Shown: piece after piece, positions 9,283 through 18,557 of the stretch | Layout: each line of letters opens with the position of its first letter | How positions within the stretch are numbered: position 1 is the stretch's first letter | NCBI RefSeq assembly: GCF_030503855.1 | Contig: NZ_CP129971.1 | Location: forward strand, 565,501 to 629,500 | DNA: 64,000 nt | Reading direction: 5' to 3' | Origin: Marivirga salinae | GTDB lineage: Bacteria; Bacteroidota; Bacteroidia; Cytophagales; Cyclobacteriaceae | The notes under the pieces: generated by a model | The model's input: only the letters and a program-made list of their open reading frames with translations | What the model was told of the DNA's origin: nothing | Database searches by the model: none | Made by a program: the position numbers and the translations under genes

Positions 9283-10305
9283 TCACTCTTCTGTCCAAAC
9301 TTTAGTGCCCTCCGTACAATTCGTGCAAATATCGATCTCACTTCTCGATTTTAAAAGCTTATTTCTAAATTCCTGATAAGCATCTCCAGTCCAGATAGAA
9401 GCAAAACTATCCCGATTCAAATTTCCAAGTTGATGAGTGGCATCTTTATCGAAACAACAAGGGACAACTCTTCCATCCCAAGTTACGACACAACTGTGCC
9501 ACATTTTCCAACATTGGTTTAACAATTTATTTTTAATAGCATAAAATCCGTTCTCTAATTTTCTATATCGACTGTATTTCGGGTTATCAGGAATTAGCGG
9601 AGAACCATTTTTATAGTCATATATCTGTGCTGTTTTTAATTTCACCTCATCTACCCCCAATTCATCCGCCAATTTATAGATCTCAGGAATATCCTGCTCA
9701 TTGGGTTTCACTACCAAAAACTGAAAAATAATATGTGGTGTATTAGATTTCAACTCTTTCTTCCATTTCACCACATTTCTAGTTCCTTCTAATACTTTTT
9801 CTAGCTTTCCTCCTATTCTATAGGATTCATAAGTTTCCTGTGTAGCTCCATCAATTGAGATAATTAATCTATCCAAACCACTTTCCACCGTTTTTTTGGC
9901 TATCTCATCATCCAAAAAATGGGCATTAGTTGAGGTGGCAGTGTAAATATTATGCTTTGAGGCAATTTTTACTAAATCCAAAAAATTCTTATTGACATAA
10001 GGCTCTCCTTGAAAATAAAACAACATATAAATTAAATGCTCCTTTAATTGCATTAACATATTCTCAAAAGTCTCAGCTTTTAACATTCCTACCGGGCGTG
10101 AAAAGGAACGCAAACCGCTGGGGCATTCAGGACATCTTAAATTACAAGAAGTTGTAGGCTCAATAGCTATTGAAATTGGTTTTCCTTTTATTCGGGAAAC
10201 TTTAGCATTTTTGGATTGATGATAGCTTGACCATAATAAAAAGGCGTTCATCGCTTTTTTAAAAGTTATCTTTTTCAGTAGATTAAGGCTATCTTTAAAA
10301 TGCAT
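9283..10305 (-). CDS. Radical SAM protein with SPASM domain
   Basis: A 340-residue radical SAM enzyme. The [4Fe-4S] cysteines are C54, C58 and C61 in TSCNLRCPEC, and the C-terminal SPASM region has further cysteines (CWKMWHSCVV, VPCCFD, ICTNC) for auxiliary clusters. It resembles stand-alone SPASM proteins of unknown substrate common in Bacteroidota. No precursor peptide is evident next to it, so a RiPP role is not supported. The neighbour in the other direction begins 47 bases away, so the short gap must hold divergent promoters. Confidence 0.88.
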   Translation of the reverse strand: MHFKDSLNLLKKITFKKAMNAFLLWSSYHQSKNAKVSRIKGKPISIAIEPTTSCNLRCPECPSGLRSFSRPVGMLKAETFENMLMQLKEHLIYMLFYFQGEPYVNKNFLDLVKIASKHNIYTATSTNAHFLDDEIAKKTVESGLDRLIISIDGATQETYESYRIGGKLEKVLEGTRNVVKWKKELKSNTPHIIFQFLVVKPNEQDIPEIYKLADELGVDEVKLKTAQIYDYKNGSPLIPDNPKYSRYRKLENGFYAIKNKLLNQCWKMWHSCVVTWDGRVVPCCFDKDATHQLGNLNRDSFASIWTGDAYQEFRNKLLKSRSEIDICTNCTEGTKVWTEE

Positions 10306-10352
10306 TTTTTATATTTTGATGCTCAACGCAAAAACGAACTTAATAAATACCC

Positions 10353-11000
10353 ATGAACTTTAAAGCAATCCTTCGATTAATTCCCTGGATAATTGTCTTA
10401 GTACTTTTAGTTTTTCTATGGCTCAAAAGATTAGGGGATTTTACCACTCCGGAAAAAAGTCAATTTGAAAGCACTTTAGTCCTTCAAGAAATAGAAAAGC
10501 TTGGCAAATTAGAACTGGTGAAATATAACTATAAGGAAGTAGTTGAAATGGAGAATGTAGCCAAGCGCTATCTAGACTTAGGTTATTTCTATATTCCAGG
10601 TGGGCAAGACCAGAAAGCGATTCTAATTGCTCAAGGAGAAGCCGTTGCTTGTATTGATTTACAAAAAATCAAAAAAGAAGATATAGAATTAAAACAGGAT
10701 ACCTTGATTGTAAATCTACCCCAGCCTGAAATTTGTTATTACAAAGTGAATTTACAGAATAGTAAATTTTATGATTTAAAAACTAGCTCCGACAATAAAA
10801 AAGCAGCCGATTTTGTGGATGAGGTCTATGCAAAAGCAGAGGCACAAATTAAAGATGCCGCTCTTCAGTCTGGAATATTGGCAGATGCCAAAAATATGAG
10901 CAGTAGCGTGTTGAAACCTTTCTTAGAAAATATTACAGGCGTCACTGTTATTTTGAATTTTTCTGAAAAACCGGAGGCTATTCGGTTTGAGTTGGATTAG
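10353..11000 (+). CDS. DUF4230 family membrane-anchored protein
   Basis: A 215-residue protein with one N-terminal membrane span (about residues 9-25) and a periplasmic or extracytoplasmic domain of the DUF4230 type, recognised from the order KYNYKEVVE, ILIAQGEAVACIDL, LPQPEICYYKVN and the helical C-terminus. Function of the family is unknown. Expressed divergently from the radical SAM gene and followed by repeat-rich sequence. Confidence 0.75.
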   Translation: MNFKAILRLIPWIIVLVLLVFLWLKRLGDFTTPEKSQFESTLVLQEIEKLGKLELVKYNYKEVVEMENVAKRYLDLGYFYIPGGQDQKAILIAQGEAVACIDLQKIKKEDIELKQDTLIVNLPQPEICYYKVNLQNSKFYDLKTSSDNKKAADFVDEVYAKAEAQIKDAALQSGILADAKNMSSSVLKPFLENITGVTVILNFSEKPEAIRFELD

Positions 11001-11009
11001 GGATGGATC

Positions 11010-11102
11010 CGAGCTGGGAAGCTCGCACCAGCGGTGAAAGTTGGAAGATGGAAGCTAGGAGTCGGAAGTTTGAGGTACGAGCTGGGAAGCTTGCACAAGC
11101 GG
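11010..11102 (+). repeat. Two copies of a 25-base hairpin repeat (CGAGCT-GGGA-AGCTCG family)
   Basis: Copies at 11010-11034 and 11078-11102. Each has a 6-bp stem CGAGCT/AGCTCG (the second copy has a G-T change), loop GGGA, and a tail ending AGCGG. A purine-rich tract built of GGAAG and TTGG words lies between them, and GGTCAGACCGG follows at about 11147. The 245 bases to the next gene hold nothing else except a hairpin at 11201. Confidence 0.65.
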
Positions 11103-11200
11103 TTGGATGTTGGGTGATGGGTGTAGGATGATTAGGTCAGTACCGCAGGTCAGACCGGAAATAGAAGAAAATGGAATAAAATATGTCTAAAAGAGATATA

Positions 11201-11247
11201 GATTTTTTATAGAGGCAGTGCATACCCTGCCTCTACAAGAAAAAATC
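11201..11247 (-). terminator. Hairpin at the end of the AIM24-family gene
   Basis: A perfect 9-bp stem TAGAGGCAG/CTGCCTCTA with an 8-base loop, flanked by GATTTTTT and GAAAAAATC that can extend it. It abuts the stop codon of the minus-strand gene. A clean U-run after the stem is missing, so terminator function is tentative. Confidence 0.45.
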
Positions 11248-12022
11248 ACCTCTCCAAAAATTCACCTAATAACGATCCCCCTTCTTTTCTGGAGTTTTTG
11301 CTGTAAGGCGCTATGGCTTGTATTAATTTTCTAATAGGCATAGACTGTAACCATACTTTCCCTGTACCTCTTAAAGTGGCTAAGAATATTCCCTCACCAC
11401 CAAAAAGCATAGATTTAATGCCTCCACTGGTTTGAATATCAAAATCTAAAGATGATTCATAAGCCACCACGCATCCCGTATCCACTTTTAAAGTTTCGTT
11501 GTTCAGCTGCTTTTCAATAACTGTTCCTCCGGCATGTACAAAAGCTCTTCCATTTCCTTGGAGCTTTTGCAGGATAAAGCCTTCGCCACCTAATAAACCA
11601 GATCCGATTTTTCTATTTAATGTGATGGAAACTTTTGTTCCCATGGCCGCACATAAGAATCCGTCTTTTTGTACGATCACCTCATTATTGTAGTGGTTTT
11701 TCAAATCCAAGGCAATAACGGTTCCTGGGTAAGGACCTGCAAAAGCTACATGTGCTTTTCCTTGTCCTTGATGAGTAAAATGCGTCATAAATAAGGACTC
11801 GCCAGTAAATATTCGGCTTCCAGCAGACATTAGTTTGCCTAAAAAGCCTTCATTTGGGTTGGAACCATCACCCATTTTGGTTTCAAATAAAATGGAGTCA
11901 TCCATATAAACCATAGCTCCTGCTTCCGCTATTACAGTTTCCTGTGGATCTAATTCGATTTCCACTAGTTGAACTCCATCTCCTAAAATTTTATAATCTA
12001 CTTCGTGTGATTGTGCATGCAT
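11246..12022 (-). CDS. AIM24/TIGR00266 family protein
   Basis: A 258-residue soluble protein of the TIGR00266/AIM24 beta-structure family, recognised by the opening [31 protein letters not shown] and glycine-rich repeats such as [17 protein letters not shown] and [16 protein letters not shown]. Length and order are typical. The biochemical role is unknown, though mitochondrial Aim24 is linked to membrane organisation. It is 32 bases upstream of where the PorP-OmpA gene ends, but the larger operon runs towards it and a hairpin follows it. It may be the last gene of the sigma-factor operon or separately transcribed. Confidence 0.85.
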   Translation of the reverse strand: MHAQSHEVDYKILGDGVQLVEIELDPQETVIAEAGAMVYMDDSILFETKMGDGSNPNEGFLGKLMSAGSRIFTGESLFMTHFTHQGQGKAHVAFAGPYPGTVIALDLKNHYNNEVIVQKDGFLCAAMGTKVSITLNRKIGSGLLGGEGFILQKLQGNGRAFVHAGGTVIEKQLNNETLKVDTGCVVAYESSLDFDIQTSGGIKSMLFGGEGIFLATLRGTGKVWLQSMPIRKLIQAIAPYSKNSRKEGGSLLGEFLER

Positions 12023-12054
12023 AATTTTAAAGTTTATGAGGCTAAAATAATAAA

Positions 12055-13554
12055 TTATTCATAAACCAATTGCATTTGCACTCTTCTGTTTTGGGCTTGG
12101 CCTTCTTTTGTTTCATTAGTGGACAGCGGTTCACTTTCACCTTTGGCAACCAACTTAATTTTGCTTTTAGACACTCCATTTTTATACAATATCATTCCAA
12201 TTCTTTTAGCACGATCATAGGATAGCTTCATATTATACTCCTCTGTGCCTATCCCATCAGTATGGCCGGTTAATTTTACTTTCACTCTATCATTTTGCCT
12301 TAATATCTCAGTCATTTCGCGAATGTATTTTTCGTCTTCTTTGCTGAGATTGATATCATCAAAGTCAAAATGAAAATCATAACTTAAATCTTCCAATTCA
12401 TGAGGAAGATAGGTGACAACTCCTGCTGAAGTATTAACTTTTATAGTTTCAATTTCATGTTCATCATCTTCCCTTATTTGATTTTCCGTAGTATCTTCTT
12501 CTTTTTTGTTTTTCGTATTGTCAGATTTCTGTTCTTCATCATCATTTTCCTTATCTTCAGAGGGTTCTGAATTGAATCTGAAATTACTTTTTCGCTTTGG
12601 TCTTTTTAGTCTTTTGATGGAAAGCATTACTTCAAAAGTGCTATTATTACTGATGTTATTTTTCAGGATATTAAGGTCATAGCTCCCTCCTATTGAAATA
12701 TTTTCAGATTCATAAACTGCCCCTAACATAAAATTATTTGCGGTAGAATATCTCATCATGGTTTTAATTGATTCCGTTCGCATATTACCAATAGCATAGC
12801 TAAAGGATGGGCCAGTAATTAATTCCGTAACTGGCCCTTCGTGGCGTATAAGCAAATCTTGCTTGATATGCCATTGATAATTCTCCATTATGGTGGCTGA
12901 GGCAGTTAACATTGATAAAAATGGAGATCTATTCTTACTATTTTCGTAAAAAGAATTTTCTGGCTTGTTTAAATTATGAAGTGCATAACTTGCTGAAAAC
13001 AAACTTTTACCATAACGATCGAGCTTTTGCCAATGGAGACCTAAAGCAAAAGAAATATAATTTTTATTTATAACGCTCTGATTTTCTCCGCTTGGCAAAC
13101 TGGTGTCGAATCCAAAATATTCAACATATTGACTACCGGTTGTCAATTGATTTGTTTTAAGCGTCTTACTTTGAAAATTTGAATTGAGTCCTATTGACAT
13201 CTCAGAATATTTACTCAAAGGAACATTTATAGCATAAGAAGCACTTATTTGATTGAAAGAATAGATATCAATACCATTACTTTGGTCATTCATTAATGAA
13301 ACCGAAAGACCCGACCATCTTCTTTCCTCATTGAAAAAGGGTTGATTAAATTCAGCATAGGAGGTCATGAATTCAATATCTTCAGTAGTATATTGATTTC
13401 TGAATATGAAAGTCCCGCTCTGATAATCATCAGTAGAAGCAAAAGCAGGGTTCACTCTATTAGGAGTGTATTTATACAAAGAATGCATGAAATTTTGCCC
13501 TAATAAACTTCCTGCCATTAAACCCAAAAAAATTGTGATGAATGCTTTCTTCAT
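12055..13554 (-). CDS. PorP/SprF-family outer-membrane protein fused to an OmpA peptidoglycan-binding domain
   Basis: A 499-residue two-part protein. After a signal peptide (about 1-19) comes a PorP/SprF-type beta-barrel (about 20-315) beginning with the family feature [13 protein letters not shown]. An acidic, charged linker follows (about 318-370), then an OmpA C-terminal domain (about 385-499) with [32 protein letters not shown] and [10 protein letters not shown]. SprF-type proteins are outer-membrane partners for surface attachment of large T9SS cargo, and OmpA domains bind peptidoglycan. The gene is 6 bases downstream of a type B T9SS cargo, the classic cargo/partner pairing, so it likely displays that cargo and tethers it to the cell wall. 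Confidence 0.88.
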   Translation of the reverse strand: MKKAFITIFLGLMAGSLLGQNFMHSLYKYTPNRVNPAFASTDDYQSGTFIFRNQYTTEDIEFMTSYAEFNQPFFNEERRWSGLSVSLMNDQSNGIDIYSFNQISASYAINVPLSKYSEMSIGLNSNFQSKTLKTNQLTTGSQYVEYFGFDTSLPSGENQSVINKNYISFALGLHWQKLDRYGKSLFSASYALHNLNKPENSFYENSKNRSPFLSMLTASATIMENYQWHIKQDLLIRHEGPVTELITGPSFSYAIGNMRTESIKTMMRYSTANNFMLGAVYESENISIGGSYDLNILKNNISNNSTFEVMLSIKRLKRPKRKSNFRFNSEPSEDKENDDEEQKSDNTKNKKEEDTTENQIREDDEHEIETIKVNTSAGVVTYLPHELEDLSYDFHFDFDDINLSKEDEKYIREMTEILRQNDRVKVKLTGHTDGIGTEEYNMKLSYDRAKRIGMILYKNGVSKSKIKLVAKGESEPLSTNETKEGQAQNRRVQMQLVYE

Positions 13555-13560
13555 GACGGT

Positions 13561-16035
13561 TTATTTACTGAGTAAAACCTTTCCTTTTTGATTCCCATTG
13601 AGTTGAATAGGTGCTCCATCACTATAACTTCCCCTTACTTGCCAAAAGTAAATACCTGCTTCAGCTTTACTTCCTGCTTTTGACCCATCCCAGCCAGAAG
13701 TATTCATCATTTCATGATTATTGGTCTTGAAAACAATATTACCTTCCCTGTCATAAATTATAAATTCAAATTGAGCCACATCCACTAGCCCATAAATCCG
13801 CAAATTGTCATTTTTTGAATCGCCATTAGGGGTAAATAATTCAGGGATAAAGGCTTCCTGCAGTACTTTTACTTCCACAGAATCATAAGTAACACAACCA
13901 AGAGCCGAAACCCCTTTTACTGTGAATTTTGTAGTGACTTGTGGTGAGGCAACTGGATTAGATATGTTGTTTTGACCTAATGCCTGACTTGGATTCCATT
14001 CATATTCTGCAGCTCCAATAGCATTCAATTGAACACTTCCGCCTCTCTTGATTTCAACAGTATTATTGGTAATCTCTACTTTACTATTGTCAATATTTAT
14101 GGAGAATTGACCTTCAATTAAGCAGCCATTTAAGTAAGCTTCAAAGCTGATCAACTCATTTTTCTCTATGAAAATACTAGTTGAAAATTTATTAGAAATA
14201 AAGCCTGACGTTGCAGAAAACCACTTTAGGCTATCTACTTGCTGAGGGAAGTTTAAAGCTACTTCTTCAGCTTCACATATTACAATATCCTCAATCTTAA
14301 AATCAGATTCATCAATTATTTGAATTTTGTAACTTTGATAGCTCCCACAATCTACATAATCAACATCTCTTGCGTAAATTATCTCACCCATACTTACTTC
14401 CAATGTCAAGGTATCTGATGTGCCTAAAAATCCCTTTTGTTCAGAATACCAATATCGCATTACAGATGAATCTCCCAATGTAATGGTTTTACCAATGCAT
14501 GTATTCATCAAGTTTTCAGTTATAGATTCACATATTTCAAATTCACCACATGCTATGTATCGGCCACCGCATTCCACAGGGCAAAAATCTCCTGAACTGC
14601 CTTCTGGAATAGCAACTACCAATGAATTATCAATTGGTTGAATACCATAGCTGTAAGTTCCTGCAGGAAGACTATCAAACTTCAGCTCATTCCCATAGTA
14701 GTTATTACCTCTCATGGTTTTCAACCTGCTGGAATTATTAATATCAAAATTTGGTGCTAAAAAATCAGTATTAAATGAATTCTTACCTAAAAAAACATCA
14801 TAAGTAATATTATCTGCAGCAGTATGATCATCATCTGAATCATTCCAAACAATAGCGACTCCTTTGGCAGTCTGAAAAGCAATATGAAAGCTGGGTACAT
14901 AAGGAGGTGAATTTTCTTCTAGCGTCTTGTTTTCCCAATAGTAAATGAAATTCCCTGTGCTATCTACTTCTGAGATGGAGCTCATATCTAACTTACCATC
15001 TCTATTTTGATCATAAAAGTTGAAATGCAACATCATGGAATCACTTACTATTCCAAATTCATAAGCTTCTTCTTCCTTTTGATAAATAATTGCAGACTTT
15101 GTACTATCCATTATAAAAATATCCGTTAAGCCATCCGCATTAAAATCAGCTAAAAAGCTTTTTTCAACTTCAAAAGCAGGGGAATCTATTAAAATATAAT
15201 TTTCAAAATCAATGCTATCATTTATGAAAACTGCATGTTGAGCATCGTCATTATTGCTTTTATAGGTGGAGAAAAAATCCAGTTTGCCATCATGATTATA
15301 GTCGCCCAGTCCAATACTATTGTAATTGGCTTGTGGAAGTTTTGATTCTTTTACATCTATTGAATCTATGTGGTTCGAGTAAATTAAGGGCGTAATTGGC
15401 ACATTGGATTCATTTGAAGTAACCAAAATATCCATTCTGCCATTTTGGTTAATATCCAAAAAATTAATTTGGGAATGTTTGCTTAATGTTATCAAAGATT
15501 CAGGTTCTGAATTGAATCCATTCCCACTGTTTTTTAAGATTGACAATTCTAAAGAATCCGCTGAATTTTTCAATAGCAATATATCTTTTAAGCCGTCTTT
15601 ATTCCAATCTTGAATATATAACTGCTGGACACCCTCAAACTGCTCTTGAAAACCGATTTCAAATTGTCCATCTATTTGAGATAAAACACTCAGGTATATT
15701 TGATTTGAATTATCTCTAGTGAATCCAATAATATCCAATTGATTATTATTGTCGAGATCTTCAATCCCAATTGGAAAGGCAGTGAAAATTGGAGTTGTAA
15801 GGCTGTCTTCACTTAAATTCTCCCAATTGAAAGTGGTGATAATTGTACTATCTGCTCCAATATTGGATTGCAATATGAGTTCATGTTCTGCATTGTTATC
15901 AATATCCAGCCAATGTGAATTAATAATGGTTTCGACAGAAAGCTGAGCAGAATCTACTTTTTGCATATTTTGCGCAGAAGTAAATTGTGGCTGCAATAAA
16001 ATTAGGGCGTAAAATAAGGTTAATAGCTTTTTCAT
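13561..16035 (-). CDS. FG-GAP/VCBS repeat surface protein with type B T9SS sorting domain (CHU_C)
   Basis: An 824-residue secreted protein: signal peptide (1-21, ending TSAQ), then FG-GAP/VCBS repeats (about 30-375) with at least six calcium-loop motifs such as DLDNNNQLD, DWNKDGLKD, DYNHDGKLD, DFNADGLTD and DQNRDGKLD. A fibronectin/PKD-like middle follows (380-730), with cysteine-rich CPVECGGRYIACGEFEIC at about 485-505. The C-terminal gliding-motility-associated domain (about 735-824) has LFTPNGDSKNDNLRI, FIIYDREGNIVFKT, GWDGS and AGIYFWQV. Type B cargos stay on the surface with a PorP/SprF partner, here the next gene. It is probably a seven-blade propeller adhesin or ligand sensor. Confidence 0.88.
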   Translation of the reverse strand: MKKLLTLFYALILLQPQFTSAQNMQKVDSAQLSVETIINSHWLDIDNNAEHELILQSNIGADSTIITTFNWENLSEDSLTTPIFTAFPIGIEDLDNNNQLDIIGFTRDNSNQIYLSVLSQIDGQFEIGFQEQFEGVQQLYIQDWNKDGLKDILLLKNSADSLELSILKNSGNGFNSEPESLITLSKHSQINFLDINQNGRMDILVTSNESNVPITPLIYSNHIDSIDVKESKLPQANYNSIGLGDYNHDGKLDFFSTYKSNNDDAQHAVFINDSIDFENYILIDSPAFEVEKSFLADFNADGLTDIFIMDSTKSAIIYQKEEEAYEFGIVSDSMMLHFNFYDQNRDGKLDMSSISEVDSTGNFIYYWENKTLEENSPPYVPSFHIAFQTAKGVAIVWNDSDDDHTAADNITYDVFLGKNSFNTDFLAPNFDINNSSRLKTMRGNNYYGNELKFDSLPAGTYSYGIQPIDNSLVVAIPEGSSGDFCPVECGGRYIACGEFEICESITENLMNTCIGKTITLGDSSVMRYWYSEQKGFLGTSDTLTLEVSMGEIIYARDVDYVDCGSYQSYKIQIIDESDFKIEDIVICEAEEVALNFPQQVDSLKWFSATSGFISNKFSTSIFIEKNELISFEAYLNGCLIEGQFSINIDNSKVEITNNTVEIKRGGSVQLNAIGAAEYEWNPSQALGQNNISNPVASPQVTTKFTVKGVSALGCVTYDSVEVKVLQEAFIPELFTPNGDSKNDNLRIYGLVDVAQFEFIIYDREGNIVFKTNNHEMMNTSGWDGSKAGSKAEAGIYFWQVRGSYSDGAPIQLNGNQKGKVLLSK

Positions 16036-16047
16036 AATTTTTGTCCT

Positions 16048-16794
16048 TTATTTTTCAATATTAAATGAAAGTTGAAGGCTCACTTTTGAATCAACTGCTT
16101 TGCCATTTCGCACAGCTGGTTCCCACTGTGGCATATTTGAAATCAGTCTAATGCATTCTTCATCAAATGCTTCTCCCAAAGAATTTTGAATTTCTATTTT
16201 TGAAGCATCTCCTTCTTTAGTAATGGTGAAAATGACATTTACTGTCCCTTCAATTCCTTGTTTTTTATCCACCTTTTCAGGATATTTTAGCTGTTTATTA
16301 AAGTAATTTGATAATGAATCCATTCCTACTGTTGGAAATGCCTTTTCATAGCCCATTTGGAAACTCGGCCTTTCGGAATTTTGAGTTTGCTTATTCTCTA
16401 TGTCATTTTCATTATTCTTTGGCTGTTTGCTTGCCTTTGTTGACGGATTAGGAACTTCTTTTTCATTTTTTTTGATCCCCTTATCGCTTTCTGCTTTTGG
16501 GAACTCTAGCTTTTGGGCTTCTTTAGAAGAAATAGCATTTTCTACATTATTTATTTCTACTGCACCAGTTTCGGCTTTTTGCAAAAACAGCCCTTTCCAA
16601 TAAATCAAACCTATTGTTATTGCACCAATGATAGCTGAAAAAATCCCAACCTTTAACAGCTTCTTTCTTGTTTCAAGATTCTTCTGGATATGTTCCGTTC
16701 GCTTATCCAAGATATTTTTAAAATTCTTGTGCTTAGCAATATCATCATTCGATAAGCTGGGTAAATCTTCTATATTTTGATATTGACTTTTCAT
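16048..16794 (-). CDS. Single-span TonB C-terminal domain protein, candidate sigma-factor regulator
   Basis: A 248-residue inner-membrane protein. Residues 1-47 are cytoplasmic and highly charged, 48-69 form one membrane span, 75-155 a Lys/Glu/Asn-rich periplasmic linker and about 160-248 a TonB C-terminal domain (KYPEKVDKKQGIEGTVNVIF, MPQWEPAVRNGKAVDSKVSL). Its start overlaps the stop of the ECF sigma gene by 4 bases, the position where an anti-sigma factor is expected. The N-terminal cytoplasmic stretch could hold the sigma factor while the TonB domain contacts an outer-membrane protein; this is inference. An ordinary energy transducer is the alternative, but no TonB-dependent receptor is nearby. 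Confidence 0.85.
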   Translation of the reverse strand: MKSQYQNIEDLPSLSNDDIAKHKNFKNILDKRTEHIQKNLETRKKLLKVGIFSAIIGAITIGLIYWKGLFLQKAETGAVEINNVENAISSKEAQKLEFPKAESDKGIKKNEKEVPNPSTKASKQPKNNENDIENKQTQNSERPSFQMGYEKAFPTVGMDSLSNYFNKQLKYPEKVDKKQGIEGTVNVIFTITKEGDASKIEIQNSLGEAFDEECIRLISNMPQWEPAVRNGKAVDSKVSLQLSFNIEK

Positions 16795-17360
16795 TTTACA
16801 TTCATTTTAATTCTTAGCTTATCCAATATGCGATAACACTTAACTTTGGCATTATTTTCTGTGATGTTGAGTACTCGGGCGACTTCTTTAAAGGACATCT
16901 CATTAAAAAACCGTAGTTCTATAATGTCTAACTCTTTCGGTTTTAGGCTTTGAACTGCCCACTTGAGTGCTTCAACATCATGTTGAGAATCTTCTAAAGG
17001 AAATTCGTCAAATAGATTTTCTGATTTCAATAGATCAAGTGGAATGACTCTGTGATATTTCTTTTTTCTAAATGCCTGATTAGATTCATTTAATGCAATT
17101 TTGTAGAGCCATGAAGAAAAAGGAAAGCCTTTATCTTTATAATGCTTGATTTTGATTAAGGCTTTATAGAAAACCTCTGAGCATATCTCAGCAGTGACGA
17201 TTTCATCTGCATGCCTTTTATAAAGGAATCTGAAAATCTGAGAAAAATATTTATCGTATAGAGGCTCAAACCACCTAGGATTTTCCTTTGCCCTTTCGAT
17301 CCATTCTTTTTCAGAGGCTTCTTGCATTAACTTTTCGCTATAGTTTACGAGTTCATCCAC
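16791..17360 (-). CDS. ECF-type RNA polymerase sigma factor
   Basis: A 189-residue sigma-70 family factor. Region 2 spans about residues 28-105 (WFEPLYDKYFSQIFRFLYKR, AEICSEVFYKALIKI, FSSWLYKIALNESNQAFRKKK). Region 4 spans about 130-185 (LDIIELRFFNEMSFKEVARVLNITENNAKVKCYRIL, a helix-turn-helix). It heads the operon with the TonB-domain protein, the FG-GAP cargo and the PorP-OmpA fusion, which it probably controls together with itself. Upstream, 17377-17382 and 17392-17397 form a small inverted repeat ACCCCT/AGGGGT that could be part of its promoter. No classical anti-sigma factor is adjacent. Confidence 0.92.
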   Translation of the reverse strand: MDELVNYSEKLMQEASEKEWIERAKENPRWFEPLYDKYFSQIFRFLYKRHADEIVTAEICSEVFYKALIKIKHYKDKGFPFSSWLYKIALNESNQAFRKKKYHRVIPLDLLKSENLFDEFPLEDSQHDVEALKWAVQSLKPKELDIIELRFFNEMSFKEVARVLNITENNAKVKCYRILDKLRIKMNVK

Positions 17361-17454
17361 TTTTTACTATTCATTTACCCCTATAATACAAAGGGGTCAG
17401 GAAAGATACAGCTTTGGTGAAATATTTTAAATTATTAATACGAGGTACGAGGTA

Positions 17455-17499
17455 CGAGCTGGGAAGCTCGCAGCAGCGCTGGGAAGCTCGCGGCAGCGG
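17455..17499 (+). repeat. Two tandem CGAGCT hairpin repeat units
   Basis: Units share the core CTGGGAAGCTCGC and the tail CAGCG(G/C). The first has the full stem CGAGCT/AGCTCG; the second begins GCGCT and has a partly mismatched stem. Same family as 11010-11102, 18598-18683 and 51281-51304. Confidence 0.65.
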
Positions 17500-17574
17500 T
17501 TGGGTGTGGGGTGATAGGTGTTGGATGATTAGGTCAGTAACGCAGCAGGTCAGACCGGAAGTAGAAGTAGATTT

Positions 17575-17600
17575 GGTCTGACGGTTGGAACCGTCTGACC
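17575..17600. repeat. GGTCTGAC palindromic repeat
   Basis: Near-perfect palindrome with arms GGTCTGACGGTT and AACCGTCTGACC around GG (one central mismatch). The sister copy at 42551-42580 has arms TTGGTCAGACGGTT and AACCGTCAGACCAA around TC. Confidence 0.65.
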
Positions 17601-17768
17601 GATAATTGAAGTCCTCAATTTGTAAACCACAATAGTATCCGTCAGACGCTTAGAATTTCGTATTCAATTTTCAGTGAATGGGAAAATTTAGTATTTCAAC
17701 TCTATTTTTTGAAAGCGTCAGACCAAATTTTCCTACTTATTTCAATAAGGACTAATAGTCTTAAAATC

Positions 17769-17812
17769 CACCAGAGGCGGTAGTAGTTTCCACTAGCCGG
17801 AGGCTAGCGGAC
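17769..17812 (+). repeat. CTAGCGGA-type dispersed repeat
   Basis: CCAGAGGCGGTAGTAGTTTC then CTAGCCGGAGGCTAG and CGGACG; related to 6690-6725 (inverted) and 6911-6956 (direct). Confidence 0.55.
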
Positions 17813-18113
17813 GTAACCCTTTGCTATCTATCGCCATCCTCTGGATGGTGATGATTACTGGCGACTCTGGCGCTGAATAATAAGACAGCAAAAGTTTCTT
17901 TATTACCCATTATTCAATAAATATTTCTAGCCTTTTTTTAATAGCGATTTGTATTCATTTCTGAAGTCTCATACTGGTGTAAAAGTATTAAACTAGAGCA
18001 GTATCTCTTAACTTAACGACATTGGCTCGTAACAGTGGTAAAAGCGCTGGAAATAATAAAATCTGAACATCATCAAAATTCGTTTGTTAAATAAGTAGAA
18101 CAAAATAGATTAA

Positions 18114-18557
18114 TTGATGATGAATAATTTTACTAAGGTAGTTTTAACAACAATAATTGGATCCATTTTCATTGGCTGTAGCTCTGGAAATCAATCAGAT
18201 GAGCAAAGCCAAATAATTCAATATGATACTATTCAAGTAACCGCAACAGCCTATAATTCCGTTGAAGCACAAACCAAAAAAGGAAATCCTGCGCTTGCCA
18301 CTTGGGGAGACACTTTGGAGCCAGGCATGAAGGCCATTGCAATTTCGAGAGACTTTCTAAAAGAAGATTTATTGGGCCATAATTCTGAAGTCAAAATTGA
18401 AGGGCTAGACGGCACCTATGAAGTGCTGGATAAGATGAATAAGAGATGGACCCGTAAAATTGACATCTATATGGGCCTTGATGAAGAGGCTGCAAGAAAT
18501 TGGGGTAAACAAGAAGTTAAGATTTATATTCCTGTTGATACTGTGGAAGTGCAATAA
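18114..18557 (+). CDS. 3D-domain lipoprotein
   Basis: A 147-residue exported protein with a lipobox-like end IFIGCSSG (Cys about 22-23). Residues 40-145 form a 3D (three-aspartate) domain of the double-psi beta-barrel type, with VTATAYNSV, GDTLEPGMKAIAISRD, LDGTYEVLDKMNKRWTRKIDIYMG and AARNWGKQEV. In MltA, Rpf and YabE-like proteins this domain belongs to peptidoglycan-cleaving lytic transglycosylases; a cell-wall role is likely by family. Two consecutive ATG codons offer alternative starts. It lies alone between repeat-rich gaps. Confidence 0.8.
   Translation: MMMNNFTKVVLTTIIGSIFIGCSSGNQSDEQSQIIQYDTIQVTATAYNSVEAQTKKGNPALATWGDTLEPGMKAIAISRDFLKEDLLGHNSEVKIEGLDGTYEVLDKMNKRWTRKIDIYMGLDEEAARNWGKQEVKIYIPVDTVEVQ

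Larger units (their letters stand above)
17361..18113. other. Repeat-rich intergenic region
   Basis: No gene seen in 753 bases. It holds two tandem CGAGCT hairpin units (17455-17499), a GGTCAGACCGG word (about 17548), a GGTCTGAC palindrome (17575-17600), further GTCAGAC words near 17641 and 17714, and a CTAGCGGA-type repeat (17769-17812). The 3D-domain lipoprotein starts at its right edge. Confidence 0.6.

Noticed and set aside
9283..10305. RiPP or peptide-modifying system around the radical SAM/SPASM gene
   Set aside because: No short precursor frame, transporter or peptidase next to it; the neighbour is a divergent DUF4230 gene.
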